Shown piece after piece: positions 44,801-53,082 of a stretch of 64,000 bases of DNA; position 1 is the stretch's first letter; each line of letters opens with the position of its first letter. This stretch comes from Armatimonadota bacterium (lineage in GTDB: Bacteria > Armatimonadota > HRBIN16). The position numbers and the translations under genes are program-made. The DNA is taken from assembly GCA_026003175.1 (NCBI GenBank), contig BPGT01000003.1, forward strand, positions 204,278 to 268,277. Direction: 5' to 3'. The notes below the pieces were generated by a model. That model was given only the letters and a program-made list of their open reading frames with translations. It searched no databases and was not told the DNA's origin.

Positions 44801-44950
44801 AAGCTGCTCGTGCGCTTCCGCCACCCAGAGAGCCTGCCTATCCGCGCCGTGCGCGTTAACAGTTCGCCGCACAATCGCTTTGACCCTCAACGCAACGATG
44901 TAGACATCACCGGCTACTTGGGTAAAGTGGTGATAGAGACGGCATTTTGA
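41816..44950 (+). CDS. Six-hairpin glycosidase-like protein
   Basis: A 1044-residue protein without signal peptide. N-terminal residues about 1-300 are beta-rich, the next about 220 form a supersandwich, and about 540-910 look like an (alpha/alpha)6 toroid: repeated helices with Trp-rich turns (HGWVLWCIGMHYFLTG, GWEYGFLPAGSLED, DFHYWLSTNALTWRG). Acidic candidates in the toroid include NEACMVTHELDQ and DYEGMYFGAGG, but I cannot pick the catalytic pair. It resembles GH78/GH127-like folds only loosely. It starts 4 bp after the preceding hydrolase-like gene and is surely co-translated with it, so the two probably act on one substrate. Confidence 0.55.
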   Translation: MDTFDIAPFALPNCEPGEYRFEEPRDIRQVRLRFRGGIPSSLNVYYLRKTWPDMRIEYARDLDNPCSFGWTPIDDQFNTRWQKASIEIHPESANVALVTFKGLSAEFPDLKDYDVTFRRTLGVRVEVPNAKQILAVNIFTTSTPLLSRLRVEIDAGRETTGKRIRLSAYNATIRAVLSPKGVRSSRRMVELLPEKERSFDLYVAHMLPAHRYCGDEGHIIFSLDDDVFTISLQSLREQGPIWYAEKGVYITFADDPTRFADYLQRIEGAKTLNQRVREHREQTYAGAFYGQPRPHAVSYNLGCKHNRQRFWLEANGDLVLHRWNVTSIPGQDTARFLCDGNARFFFGLEHKTILARYTDAPPVLAYYIRARDGDIVIEQESFAVPLERSILDEPLASDDTVVALVRFRFENLGDAPAIAELPLSYSHRSGRSYNAYASDGYQDDYLVPRGERDTLLVEGNHILSEWNGKRVFRARWEGDMPVEAGDRQVVFRRTLQPGEVCELLLKIPYIAIDQPEELQALQSLSFEQCYREVVAFWRAQAQQGAQLVCPEPHLTALHAAHLNHVLITDALMPDGSGLINTSVGTSTYGNFTNEACMVTHELDQRGLHEEARKRIELWVKYQGTAPQPGNFTDYEGMYFGAGGFESGAYNQHHGWVLWCIGMHYFLTGDAEWLSRVAPSLIAGCDWVFRQRRNTMHNLPHSRGWEYGFLPAGSLEDVTDFHYWLSTNALTWRGVDTAAKALEAIGHPEAARIRREADAYRADLIRGFETMRQHSPLVRLRDGRWVPHYPSRLYQRGRDVGWIREVLEGSVYLLISGLYDADSVQAQWILDDFQDNRYPTPPYGYRIPDFEANWFDRAGFSIQPNLLAGLMPHLERDEPEIFIWMFFNAWCACYREEINAMIEHPMPVLGYSNSAHFKTSDEANAVSWLRAMFVYASEKVLHLGRAIPREWFHSGKPIATTGVCTRYGTVSVSYHVSGDGKRIKAAVDLQLRTQPPKLLVRFRHPESLPIRAVRVNSSPHNRFDPQRNDVDITGYLGKVVIETAF

Positions 44951-44980
44951 CGGCTGTTCAGACGTATCCAGCCTTTACTT

Positions 44981-45463
44981 CTACTTTGCAAAAATGCTTA
45001 TCTGTCCTCTCAACACGGTGCCGGCAGGTACCTCGTCAATCGGTATCACTACGCAGGAGGAACGACTCGGCAGGCGCACATCCAGTCCCGGGATAGATAG
45101 CGAATCCTCCACCACAAATCCGTTAATCACATAGAAGTAGATACGGCAGTTGCGAGCAGTCTGGTCAATCTCCAGCGTAACGGGGTTACTATAAGTGGTG
45201 ACCTGCCGACCATCCCTGGTAGTGTAAGTGGCGGAAGCCTGCAGCTGGAGCGTCTGGCGCGGCAAGGGATTCTGCAGACTGAAGCGCACCGTCTGCACGG
45301 TACCCGATGGAAACCTGCCTCGCACACCCTGGATAGAGAGATTCACCGAAAACTCGTTGCCGGACTCCGCCCATGCCCGTAGTAGAGCGTCGGCAGATAC
45401 CTGTGCTACGAACCACGCAAGCAGCATCACACTCACAAACAGGTGCAGAACGTTCCTGAACAT
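44981..45463 (-). CDS. Small exported protein, function unknown
   Basis: A 160-residue protein with a signal peptide (core about residues 6-20, cleavage near VSA-DA). The mature part is beta-rich, with one Cys in TARNCRIYFYV and one in SSCVVIPI, so a disulfide is possible, and it has the look of an immunoglobulin-like domain. AGGAGG is about 7-12 nt upstream of the ATG at 45463. It is convergent with the hydrolase gene ending at 44950. I recognise no family. The 217 bp between it and kdsB contain no gene. Confidence 0.55.
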   Translation of the reverse strand: MFRNVLHLFVSVMLLAWFVAQVSADALLRAWAESGNEFSVNLSIQGVRGRFPSGTVQTVRFSLQNPLPRQTLQLQASATYTTRDGRQVTTYSNPVTLEIDQTARNCRIYFYVINGFVVEDSLSIPGLDVRLPSRSSCVVIPIDEVPAGTVLRGQISIFAK

Positions 45464-45680
45464 CAAACGACCTCCTCGTTTGTTGGGAAAGGTATTCGCA
45501 GGAAAGGCAGCAGGTTCGACCGTTGTTCGTGCCGCCAGGCACAAGCGTTTGTTTACTAACATGGTATCACAGAGTAACCCTGATGACCAGTAGTCCAAAA
45601 TACAAAACCCGTCTCATGTCGAGGGGGTGGAAAAGAGGGTTGCTGTTGAGGGTAGCGAATGATTGTACGAAAGGAGGAAG

Positions 45681-46424
45681 ATGAAGGAAATGGAAGTGGT
45701 GGGCATTATTCCTGCGCGGCTGGCGGCGGTGCGCCTGCCGAATAAGCCCCTGCTGGACATTGCGGGCAAACCGATGATATGGTGGGTATGGCACAACGCC
45801 AAACAGGCGAAAACGCTTCGTGAGGTAATGGTCGCTACGCCCGATGAGCAAATCGCCGAGGTGGTGCGCGCCTTCGGTGGTATCGCGGTGATGACCTCGC
45901 CCAAACATCGCTCTGGCACGGAGCGGCTGGCGGAGGCGGCGCAAAGTCTCTCCGCCGACATCATCGTCAACATTCAAGGAGATGAACCGCTGATGCCGCC
46001 AGAGAATATCGACGCCGTAGCACGCCCGCTCATCGAAGACCCCTCCCTGCAGATGAGCAGCCTGATGTGTCCTGCTACGGAGGAAGAGAAGGATAAGCCG
46101 ACGGTGGTGAAGGTGGTGGTAGACCGCATGGGCAACGCGCTGTACTTTTCGCGCGCACGCATCCCCTACCCGCGCGAACCATCTGCCCCTGCTATCACGT
46201 ATAAGCATCTGGGCATCTACGCCTATCGACGAGATTTCCTGCTGCAGTACGCGGCGATGGAGCCAACCCCGTTAGAGCAGATGGAGATGTTAGAGCAGCT
46301 GCGTGTGCTGGAGAACGGCTACCGCATCCGCATGGTGTGTGTGGAGCAGACCTCCATCGGCGTGGATACGGAAGAAGACCTGAACCGGGTGCGTGCTATC
46401 ATCGCGCAGCGTCAGGAGGGCTAG
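45681..46424 (+). CDS. kdsB: CMP-Kdo synthetase (3-deoxy-manno-octulosonate cytidylyltransferase)
   Basis: About 247 residues. Activates Kdo with CTP for lipopolysaccharide inner-core synthesis in the cytosol. Motifs: GIIPARLAAVRLPNKPL at the N-terminus, NIQGDEPLMPPE, the YKHLGIYAYRRDFLL segment, and VDTEEDL near the end. GGAGG lies 3 nt before ATG 45681 and 12 nt before ATG 45690; either may be used, and the later one gives the usual family N-terminus. It implies an outer membrane with Kdo-containing LPS. Three nucleotides separate it from nnr. Confidence 0.9.
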   Translation: MKEMEVVGIIPARLAAVRLPNKPLLDIAGKPMIWWVWHNAKQAKTLREVMVATPDEQIAEVVRAFGGIAVMTSPKHRSGTERLAEAAQSLSADIIVNIQGDEPLMPPENIDAVARPLIEDPSLQMSSLMCPATEEEKDKPTVVKVVVDRMGNALYFSRARIPYPREPSAPAITYKHLGIYAYRRDFLLQYAAMEPTPLEQMEMLEQLRVLENGYRIRMVCVEQTSIGVDTEEDLNRVRAIIAQRQEG

Positions 46425-46427
46425 CCG

Positions 46428-47990
46428 ATGTTGCCTGTGCTGGTGACCGCCGAGGAGATGCGCGAGATGGACCGCCTCACCATCGAGGATTTCGGCATCC
46501 TCGGCTTGCTGCTGATGGAGAACGCGGGCTTTCAGGTGGTGAATCAGGCGGAGAGGCGGTTCGGCGGCTGGCGGGGCAAGCGTGTGCTGGTGCTGTGCGG
46601 CGGCGGCAACAACGGTGGCGACGGTATGGTGGTAGCGCGTCACGCAGCGCAGCGCGGCGCTGAGGTGCAGATAGTGCTGGCTGCCGACCTGGCAAAGGTC
46701 GCCGGCGATGCCCTCACCAACCTGCAAATCGTACAAAAGCTGGGCTTGCCCCTGCATGTGTTGCACGCTGCGGATGAGCTAGCCTCCATCTGGAAACAGG
46801 GGTGGGACCTGGTGGTAGACGCCTTGCTGGGTATCGGCGTCAGGGGCGAGGTGCGCGGGCTCATCGGTGAGGTCATACGCTTTTTCGACAAATGTTCCGT
46901 ACCGGTAGTGGCGGTAGACGTGCCCTCGGGCATAGATGCCGATACGGGAGCAGTATGCGGTTGCGCTATCCGTGCCGCCCTGACGGTTACCTTCGGCGCG
47001 ATGAAGGTGGGGCTCGCCCTGTATCCGGGAGCGGAGTACGCCGGGGAGGTCGTGGTCGCCGATATCGGCATCCCGGAGACAGTGGTGGAACAGGCAGGCG
47101 TTCCCCGCCGTCTGATAACCCGGGAGCAGTTACGTGATTGGCTTCCCGTTCGCCCACCGGACGCGCACAAGGGGCGGTTTGGGCATGTGCTGGTGGTGGG
47201 TGGTTCGGTAGGGCTAGCGGGCGCGCCGATGATGGCGGCGGAGGCGGCTCTGCGCGTGGGCGCGGGATTATGTTCGGTGGCGGTGCCGCGCAGCATTTAT
47301 ACCGTGGCGGCGAACACCCTGCGCGAGGCGATGGTGCATCCCCTGCCCGATGCGCCCGAAGGCTGTCTGAGCCCGAAGTGCCTCGACGCGATGGGGCAGC
47401 TATTGGAGCGGGCGAACGTACTCGCCATCGGACCGGGATGGAGCACCCACTCACCAGCACGCGAGGCGTTGCGCAAACTGCTGAGCATCGTGCGGGTTCC
47501 CTGCGTGATAGACGCCGACGCGCTGAACTGCCTCGCGCTGGAGCCGGACCTCCTGCCCGCGCAACATCCGCCGCTGGTGCTCACTCCGCATCCGGGCGAG
47601 ATGGCGAGGCTGATGAACACCGACACAGCCACGGTGCAGGCGAATCGGCTGGAGAGTGCGTTGCAGGCATCGCGGCGTTTTGGGGCAGTAGTCGCGCTGA
47701 AGGGGGCGCGCACGGTGGTTGCCACGCCCGAAGGCAGGATCTGGGTGAACCCCACCGGCAACGCGGGCATGGCGACGGGAGGCAGCGGCGACGTGTTGAC
47801 CGGTGTGGTCGCAGGGTTGCTGGCGCAGGGTTTGGATGCGGAGCACAGCGCGGCTGCAGGCGTATATATACACGGACTGGCGGGCGACCTCGCCGCGCAG
47901 GAAGTAGACATGGCAGGTTTGATAGCGAGCGACATCATCCGCTACCTGCCCAGGGCGTGTGAATCCTCAAGTCAGGAGGAACGAAGGTGA
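46428..47990 (+). CDS. nnr: Bifunctional NAD(P)H-hydrate repair enzyme
   Basis: A 520-residue cytosolic metabolite-repair protein. N-terminal YjeF_N epimerase domain (about 1-215; LLMENAG, GGGNNGGDGMVVAR) interconverts R and S NAD(P)HX. C-terminal ADP-dependent dehydratase domain (about 225-510; HKGRFGHVLVVGGS, and NPTGNAGMATGGSGDVLTG with the catalytic Asp) restores NAD(P)H. This fusion is the standard bacterial form. Part of a compact series kdsB-nnr-FHA-FHA. Confidence 0.93.
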   Translation: MLPVLVTAEEMREMDRLTIEDFGILGLLLMENAGFQVVNQAERRFGGWRGKRVLVLCGGGNNGGDGMVVARHAAQRGAEVQIVLAADLAKVAGDALTNLQIVQKLGLPLHVLHAADELASIWKQGWDLVVDALLGIGVRGEVRGLIGEVIRFFDKCSVPVVAVDVPSGIDADTGAVCGCAIRAALTVTFGAMKVGLALYPGAEYAGEVVVADIGIPETVVEQAGVPRRLITREQLRDWLPVRPPDAHKGRFGHVLVVGGSVGLAGAPMMAAEAALRVGAGLCSVAVPRSIYTVAANTLREAMVHPLPDAPEGCLSPKCLDAMGQLLERANVLAIGPGWSTHSPAREALRKLLSIVRVPCVIDADALNCLALEPDLLPAQHPPLVLTPHPGEMARLMNTDTATVQANRLESALQASRRFGAVVALKGARTVVATPEGRIWVNPTGNAGMATGGSGDVLTGVVAGLLAQGLDAEHSAAAGVYIHGLAGDLAAQEVDMAGLIASDIIRYLPRACESSSQEERR

Positions 47991-49285
47991 TGTGGCGTAT
48001 CGCATGGGTAATTTGGTTGATGATTCTTACAACGCTGGTGTACGCGCTGCCCGATAAGGTGACGGTGACCGTGCCCAGCGATGGCAAATACCTGGTGTGG
48101 CTGGAGTCGGCGAACGGGCAGACGGTGTTCCTGCCACCCAACGAAAGCGTGGGAGGCAAGGTAGAGCTGGACATCGCCTCGCTCAAGAAGCGGTTTGCCG
48201 ATACCGCTGACAAAACACTAGAAGGCGCACGGGTGGGCGTCTACGATACCAAGTATGGCAACCTCGCTCTGGTGACCCTGAAACCCAACGACACCGGCGT
48301 TACCATCACGCCCGACCAGTTCCAGTACGCGATGCGCGTGCAGGTGCGGTTGCAAACACCGGAGGACAAGCCTATCGCGGCGGCGTTCGTGATGCTCACC
48401 GACGCCAACAACACCATCCATACCGCCCTGCTGGAACCGTCGCAAAACGGCGTTGTCTCGCTGGAGCGGGTGAAGCTGGGTAAGGTGAGTGTGCTGGTGA
48501 ACTACGGCAGCAACCTGACCGCCTCGCAGGAGGCGGAGATTAAAGCCGAACGTGCCGACCCGGTGGTCACCCTGACGATGGTCATCTCCAGCGGCGCGCC
48601 GGTGCTGGATGTTGCCCCCGCAACGCCTCAACCTACCTCCCAGACACAGCCTGCGACACCAGCGCCCGCGCCTGCAAGCCGTCCCTTCCCGGTGTGGAAC
48701 ACGCTGTTTGGATTGCTGGTGCTGGCGGGCTTGATTTACAGCGGCTATCGCATCTGGAAACGCAAGCAGTTGACCCTGCCCGATGCGCTAAAGAAACTGG
48801 GCATCGATGTGGCGCAGGAGCCGCCTGCTACACCCCCCGCACAACCTTCCCAGAAACCAGCAGTGCAGGTTCCCGAAGGGCATTGCCCCTTCTGCGGCCA
48901 GCCGGTAGACCCGGTCACCGGAGCGTGCGCCTGTTCGGTCACGCCTGCTGCAGCTTCGGCTACCTCCACCGCTCCAGTCGCCACCGCCGTTGCCACGGCG
49001 CCGCGCCTGGTGGGAGCACGCGGAGCATACGGTGGAACCATCTTCGAGATTACCGGCGCGGAGGCGAGCATCGGGCGCGAGGTGGGAAACACTATCCAGT
49101 TGAGCAACGACAACACCGTCAGTCGACGCCACGCCCGTTTGCTCAAGCAGGGCGATAGCTGGGTGATTCGCGACGAGGGTTCCTCCAACGGCACATGGGT
49201 GAACGGCGTGCGCATCACCGAACACCCCCTGCGCCCGGGCGACGAGATACAAATTGGCGCAACCTTCTTCCGATGGGAAGTGTAG
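47990..49285 (+). CDS. Membrane-anchored FHA protein with zinc ribbon
   Basis: About 431 residues: signal-like hydrophobic N-terminus (residues 3-18), beta-rich external region (about 20-215), Pro/Ala/Thr linker, one transmembrane helix (WNTLFGLLVLAGLIYSGY, about 242-260), a zinc ribbon (CPFCGQPVDPVTGACAC), Ala/Thr linker and a C-terminal FHA domain (SIGREVGN, SRRHARL, SSNGTWVNG) for binding phosphothreonine. Topology puts FHA and zinc ribbon in the cytoplasm. ATG 47990 shares one base with the nnr stop; GTG 47987 is an alternative. It may relay an envelope signal through a Ser/Thr kinase, but none is in the window. Confidence 0.75.
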   Translation: MWRIAWVIWLMILTTLVYALPDKVTVTVPSDGKYLVWLESANGQTVFLPPNESVGGKVELDIASLKKRFADTADKTLEGARVGVYDTKYGNLALVTLKPNDTGVTITPDQFQYAMRVQVRLQTPEDKPIAAAFVMLTDANNTIHTALLEPSQNGVVSLERVKLGKVSVLVNYGSNLTASQEAEIKAERADPVVTLTMVISSGAPVLDVAPATPQPTSQTQPATPAPAPASRPFPVWNTLFGLLVLAGLIYSGYRIWKRKQLTLPDALKKLGIDVAQEPPATPPAQPSQKPAVQVPEGHCPFCGQPVDPVTGACACSVTPAAASATSTAPVATAVATAPRLVGARGAYGGTIFEITGAEASIGREVGNTIQLSNDNTVSRRHARLLKQGDSWVIRDEGSSNGTWVNGVRITEHPLRPGDEIQIGATFFRWEV

Positions 49286-49288
49286 CCG

Positions 49289-50743
49289 ATGATTGGCAAG
49301 CTGCTGCTAGGTCTGGTGCTGGGTGCTGTAGGAGGCGCAGTGGCTTTCCTGATCCAGGAACCACTGATAGACCACCAGAAGGCACTTTTTGACCCGGCAG
49401 CGGCTGTGCAACAAACCGTCTGGTTGTCCGTCATCCTGGGGGTGTGTTATGGCTTTTCGCTGGGCATGGTGGATAGCCTCACGCGCGGGTTGACTGGGCA
49501 GGCGATTCGAAAAGGGCTTCTCGCCGCGCTGATTGGGTTGCCCGGGGCGATGATCGCGCTCTTCCTGGGCAACTTGGTGTACGGCACGCTCAGCTATCTG
49601 TTAGGCAATCCGCCAGGCGCGGGAGCAGCGCCGACGCCGCTGGGTTTCCTCACCGACATCGTGCCGCGCACGTTGGGATGGCTGTTCTTCGGCACGGGCA
49701 TCGGCGCGGCGGTAGGGGCGGTCACGGGCTCTGCCAAACGCTGGTGGCACAGCACCATAGGCGGTGCCATCGGAGGCGCACTAGGTGGAGTGGCTTTTCA
49801 GATATTCACGCTGATATTCACCCCCATGTACCTCGCCATGTCTGGCGGTGAGCGGGTGGAAATCGGCGCGCCGGGGCGAGCGGTAGGTTTCCCCGTGCTG
49901 GGTGCAAGCATTGGTTTCTTCATCGCGCTGGTGCAAGAGGCGTTGAAGGCGGCATGGGTTCGCGTGATTTTGGGACGCAACGAGGGCAAAGAGTATCCCG
50001 TAGATAAACCCGTTTGCATCATCGGACGGGACGAGTACGCCGATATTCCCCTCTTCGGCGACATGCACATCGCGCCCCAACACGCCCGCATCATTAAGCA
50101 GCAGAATCGCCATCTGCTGGAAGACCTCGGCTCGCCCGCGGGCACTTTGCTGAACGGACAGCGGGTGCAGCAGGCGTGGTTGAAGGACGGCGATACCATC
50201 CAGATTGCCTCCATGCGCCTGCAGTTTTTTGAGAAAGCCACGCGCTCGCTGGTGCGGGAGGCGATGGAGCGCGTAGAACAACCTTCCTCGCGCCCGCCTG
50301 TGCCCGACTACCTCTGCCCCTACTGCGGCGAGCGTAAAGACCCTGTGACCGGGCAGTGCGCGTGCAGCGTGTTGCCTGGCACGGTTCCATCGGGCGCGCC
50401 GACTGCCGCAACGTCTTCATCTGCCGGGATAGCCGTGCAACCTGCCGCAGGAGCAACACCGACCAGACTCGTCATCGTGAACGGCGCCAGGGCGGGAACG
50501 GCGTTCCCTCTGCAGGGCAACGTGCTCACCATCGGCAGAGAACCAGGACGCGATGTGCAGATAGATTTTGATCCCACCGTCAGCCGTCGGCATGCGAGGC
50601 TGGAAAGACAGGGCGACCAGTGGGTGTTGATCGACGAAGGCTCGCGCAACGGCAGCTTTGTGAACGGTCAACCCGTGCAGCAGAGGGTGATTCAGGCGGG
50701 TGATGTGCTGCGCTTCGGCAATACGGAGATGCGGGTGGAGTAG
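49289..50743 (+). CDS. Polytopic membrane protein with two FHA domains
   Basis: A 484-residue protein. Residues about 1-225 hold five or six Gly/Ala-rich transmembrane segments with glycine-zipper character (GAVGGAVAF, GGAIGGALGGVAF). An FHA domain follows (about 235-315: CIIGRDEYADI, SPAGTLLNG; the usual SRRH is APQH), then a zinc ribbon (CPYCGERKDPVTGQCAC) nearly matching the neighbour's, a Ser/Ala linker, and a canonical FHA domain (about 395-484: TIGREPGRD, SRRHARL, SRNGSFVNG). It starts 3 bp after the previous gene. The shared ribbon-linker-FHA module shows the two genes are related by duplication. Function unknown. Confidence 0.75.
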   Translation: MIGKLLLGLVLGAVGGAVAFLIQEPLIDHQKALFDPAAAVQQTVWLSVILGVCYGFSLGMVDSLTRGLTGQAIRKGLLAALIGLPGAMIALFLGNLVYGTLSYLLGNPPGAGAAPTPLGFLTDIVPRTLGWLFFGTGIGAAVGAVTGSAKRWWHSTIGGAIGGALGGVAFQIFTLIFTPMYLAMSGGERVEIGAPGRAVGFPVLGASIGFFIALVQEALKAAWVRVILGRNEGKEYPVDKPVCIIGRDEYADIPLFGDMHIAPQHARIIKQQNRHLLEDLGSPAGTLLNGQRVQQAWLKDGDTIQIASMRLQFFEKATRSLVREAMERVEQPSSRPPVPDYLCPYCGERKDPVTGQCACSVLPGTVPSGAPTAATSSSAGIAVQPAAGATPTRLVIVNGARAGTAFPLQGNVLTIGREPGRDVQIDFDPTVSRRHARLERQGDQWVLIDEGSRNGSFVNGQPVQQRVIQAGDVLRFGNTEMRVE

Positions 50744-50752
50744 GGTACAATC

Positions 50753-50900
50753 ATGATAAAGACCACTCGCTACTTTACAGAACAGGTATTGCGAAAACGC
50801 CCTTACATTCGATGTAGACCACGCGAGCCAGCGCATCCAGCTGGACCGCCTGGAAAGAAGCGACTTACCTGCTCGCGTGCTCGTTGCCAGCAAAACGTAA
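50753..50900 (+). pseudogene. Relic of a toxin-antitoxin-like gene pair
   Basis: The ATG at 50753 opens MIKTTRYFTEQVLRKRPYI, which I recognise as the start of a family of small proteins usually paired with a DUF2283 protein. Homology stops after 19 codons. From 50808, in another frame, FDVDHASQRIQLDRLERSDL runs to a TAA at 50898 and looks like the C-terminus of a DUF2283 protein. A deletion has apparently joined the head of one gene to the tail of its partner. Recognition is from memory, so the family names are tentative. Confidence 0.45.
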
Positions 50901-50914
50901 CGGGAGAGCGATAG

Positions 50915-52306
50915 ATGGCAGGAGCGATGAGAGATCTCGTATCCAATCTGCAGCGTATCGTGGGCGAGGACGGGGTGATTCATGACCCGTTTGACCTGTT
51001 GGTGTACGAGTGCGACGCCTACACGATGGAAAAGGCAACGCCGCAGGCGGTAGTCTTCCCCACCGAAACTGCGCAGGTGCAGCAGGTGGTGCAGCTGTGC
51101 AACCGCCTGGGTATTCCCTTCGTGCCACGTGGGGCGGGAACGGGGCTTTCGGGTGGCGCGCTGGCGTTGCAAGGCGGCGTGGTTATCTGTACCAGCCGTA
51201 TGACGCGCATTCTGGAAGTAGACATCCCCAACCGACGCATCACCGCACAGGCAGGTGCGATCAACCTGCACCTCACCCAGGCGGTGAAGGCGCACGGCTA
51301 CCACTACGCACCTGACCCCTCCAGCCAAGGCGTCAGCACCATTGGCGGCAATGTGGCGGAAAACGCGGGCGGTCCGCACACCCTGAAGTACGGCGTGACC
51401 GTCAACCACATCACCGGTCTGGAGGTGGTGTTGCCTGACGGCGAGGTCGCGTGGCTCGGCGGCAAATGTGAGGAGCCGCTGGGCTACGACTTGGTAGGCG
51501 TATTTACCGGCAGCGAGGGCACACTGGGCATCCTCACCACCGTCATCGCCAAGCTCACGCCTCTACCCCAGGGCTGGCGCACCCTGCTGGCGGTGTACCC
51601 ACGTTTAGAAGATGCCTGCCAGACTGTCTCCGACATCATCGCCGCCGGCATTGTGCCCGCCGCGATGGAGATGATTGACCGTACTACCCTGCAGGCGGTG
51701 GAAGCGGCATTTCATTTCGGCTTCCCGCAGGATGCGGATGCGGTGCTGGTGATCGAGCTGGACGGGTGGGAAGCGGGGCTGGATAGGCAGCTCCAGCGCG
51801 TGGTGGACATCTGCAACGCCAATCATGCTGAAGAGATACGCCTCGCTCGTGACGAGGACGAGCGCACCCGCCTGTGGACGGCACGCAAGAAGGCGGTGGG
51901 CTCGCTGGGCAGACTGGCTCCCAGTACCGTCACGCAGGATACGGTGGTTCCGCGCAGTAAGCTGCCGCAGGTACTACGACGCATCATGCAAATCGGGCAG
52001 GAGCACGGCGTGCGCATCGCCAACGTCTTCCACGCGGGCGACGGCAGTCTGCACCCGATCGTGCTTTTCGACGAGCGGGACCCGGAAGAGGTGCGTCGGG
52101 TACGCGCTGCGAACGACGCCATCGTGCGATGGTGCATCCAGATGGGTGGCAGCATCACCGGCGAGCATGGCGTCGGTGTGGAAAAGGCGCACTATATGCG
52201 CTTACTTTATAATGACACCGACCTGCAGGCGATGCGCAAAGTGCACGACGCCTTTGACCCACAGGGCTTGTGCAATCCCGGAAAGATATTCCCGCCATCA
52301 GGTTAG
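50915..52306 (+). CDS. glcD: FAD-linked (S)-2-hydroxy-acid oxidase, GlcD-like
   Basis: A 463-residue cytosolic or membrane-associated flavoprotein oxidising glycolate or D-lactate-type 2-hydroxy acids. FAD-binding PCMH domain about residues 40-215 (VPRGAGTGLSGGA; GGNVAENAGGPHTLKYG) and C-terminal oxidase domain with HAGDGSLHP and GEHGVG. GGGAGAG precedes the ATG. The partner genes glcE and glcF are not adjacent, so the electron acceptor is unclear; lactate dehydrogenase-type relatives act alone. Confidence 0.85.
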   Translation: MAGAMRDLVSNLQRIVGEDGVIHDPFDLLVYECDAYTMEKATPQAVVFPTETAQVQQVVQLCNRLGIPFVPRGAGTGLSGGALALQGGVVICTSRMTRILEVDIPNRRITAQAGAINLHLTQAVKAHGYHYAPDPSSQGVSTIGGNVAENAGGPHTLKYGVTVNHITGLEVVLPDGEVAWLGGKCEEPLGYDLVGVFTGSEGTLGILTTVIAKLTPLPQGWRTLLAVYPRLEDACQTVSDIIAAGIVPAAMEMIDRTTLQAVEAAFHFGFPQDADAVLVIELDGWEAGLDRQLQRVVDICNANHAEEIRLARDEDERTRLWTARKKAVGSLGRLAPSTVTQDTVVPRSKLPQVLRRIMQIGQEHGVRIANVFHAGDGSLHPIVLFDERDPEEVRRVRAANDAIVRWCIQMGGSITGEHGVGVEKAHYMRLLYNDTDLQAMRKVHDAFDPQGLCNPGKIFPPSG

Positions 52307-52345
52307 CAGCATCCCGTCCCTGAAGCTCATACAGGTTGTAAGCCT

Positions 52346-53005
52346 CTACTCACACGGCCAGACCTCCTCGCCACGCAAGGCAGGATCTGTGTCCAGCACC
52401 TCTTTGGGGATGGGACGAACGTCGGTATACAGATACCAGGGATGGCGTTGTTTCGTAGGGTAGTGGTTAGTGCCGGGTGTTTTGTGGCACAGCATTTCCG
52501 CATAACCGTGTGATATGGAACCGTCTAACCTCAGGCGCAACACCTTGCCCACATAGTCGAACTCGGCAAGCGGCCCCGGCGGCATGGAGAGGCGCTTACC
52601 GTGTAGAACACACACAGCTATGCCGTGATTGGGATCAGCCTGTTCCAAGATACGCACGAATTCGTCAGTGAAAGGGCGGTAATAGTGGTAGCTGGTTTCA
52701 ATCCATTTCGTTCCTTTGTCTGACCCCCACCACCCGGCTCCGCGTTTGTAGGTATCCGCCGGGCAACGCAGGATGCGTCGGTCGCGGATATAGGGCAACA
52801 GCAATGCCTGGAACTTGGCGGTCTCGCCGTAGTCCTCACGATACAGCGAGAAGGCTACGTGAAACTGCCTCAGGTTGCTGGTGCATACTGGCTCGTACGA
52901 CTTCTTGCGCGCTTGCTGGAACACGGGCAACAGCAACGCCACCAGCAGGGCAATAATCGCCACCACAATCAGCATCTCCAGCAGGGTGAAACCTCGTCGG
53001 AACAT
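52346..53005 (-). CDS. Pseudopilin-like protein, pair 3 (C-terminal copy)
   Basis: A 219-residue protein with prepilin site and helix RGFTLLEMLIVVAIIALLV, then FQQARKKS. The globular part has Cys in PVCTSNLRQ, LRCPADT, AVCVLHGKR, EMLCHK and VWPCE. It shares with the pseudopilin at 53588 a signature not typical of DUF1559-type proteins: D-x-NHGI-x-V-C-x-LHG-x-R, then LRLRLDGS, then WYLYTDV. CGGGAGG overlaps the stop codon of the membrane protein just upstream (53011). The protein is identical to that at 54946-55605. Confidence 0.8.
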   Translation of the reverse strand: MFRRGFTLLEMLIVVAIIALLVALLLPVFQQARKKSYEPVCTSNLRQFHVAFSLYREDYGETAKFQALLLPYIRDRRILRCPADTYKRGAGWWGSDKGTKWIETSYHYYRPFTDEFVRILEQADPNHGIAVCVLHGKRLSMPPGPLAEFDYVGKVLRLRLDGSISHGYAEMLCHKTPGTNHYPTKQRHPWYLYTDVRPIPKEVLDTDPALRGEEVWPCE

Positions 53006-53082
53006 CGGTTTTACCTCCCGTAGTTGAGAAAATCGTGAACAGGCTGGTGCAGGTATTGAAGCCACTTCGGCATTTTCAGGAT
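52348..53082. repeat. 735-bp duplication, copy A
   Basis: Matches 54948-55682 in direct orientation, exactly 2600 bp apart. By eye only one difference is seen (53052 G versus 55652 A). It covers the whole pseudopilin gene and the last 23 codons of the membrane protein upstream, ending inside that gene. Confidence 0.95.
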
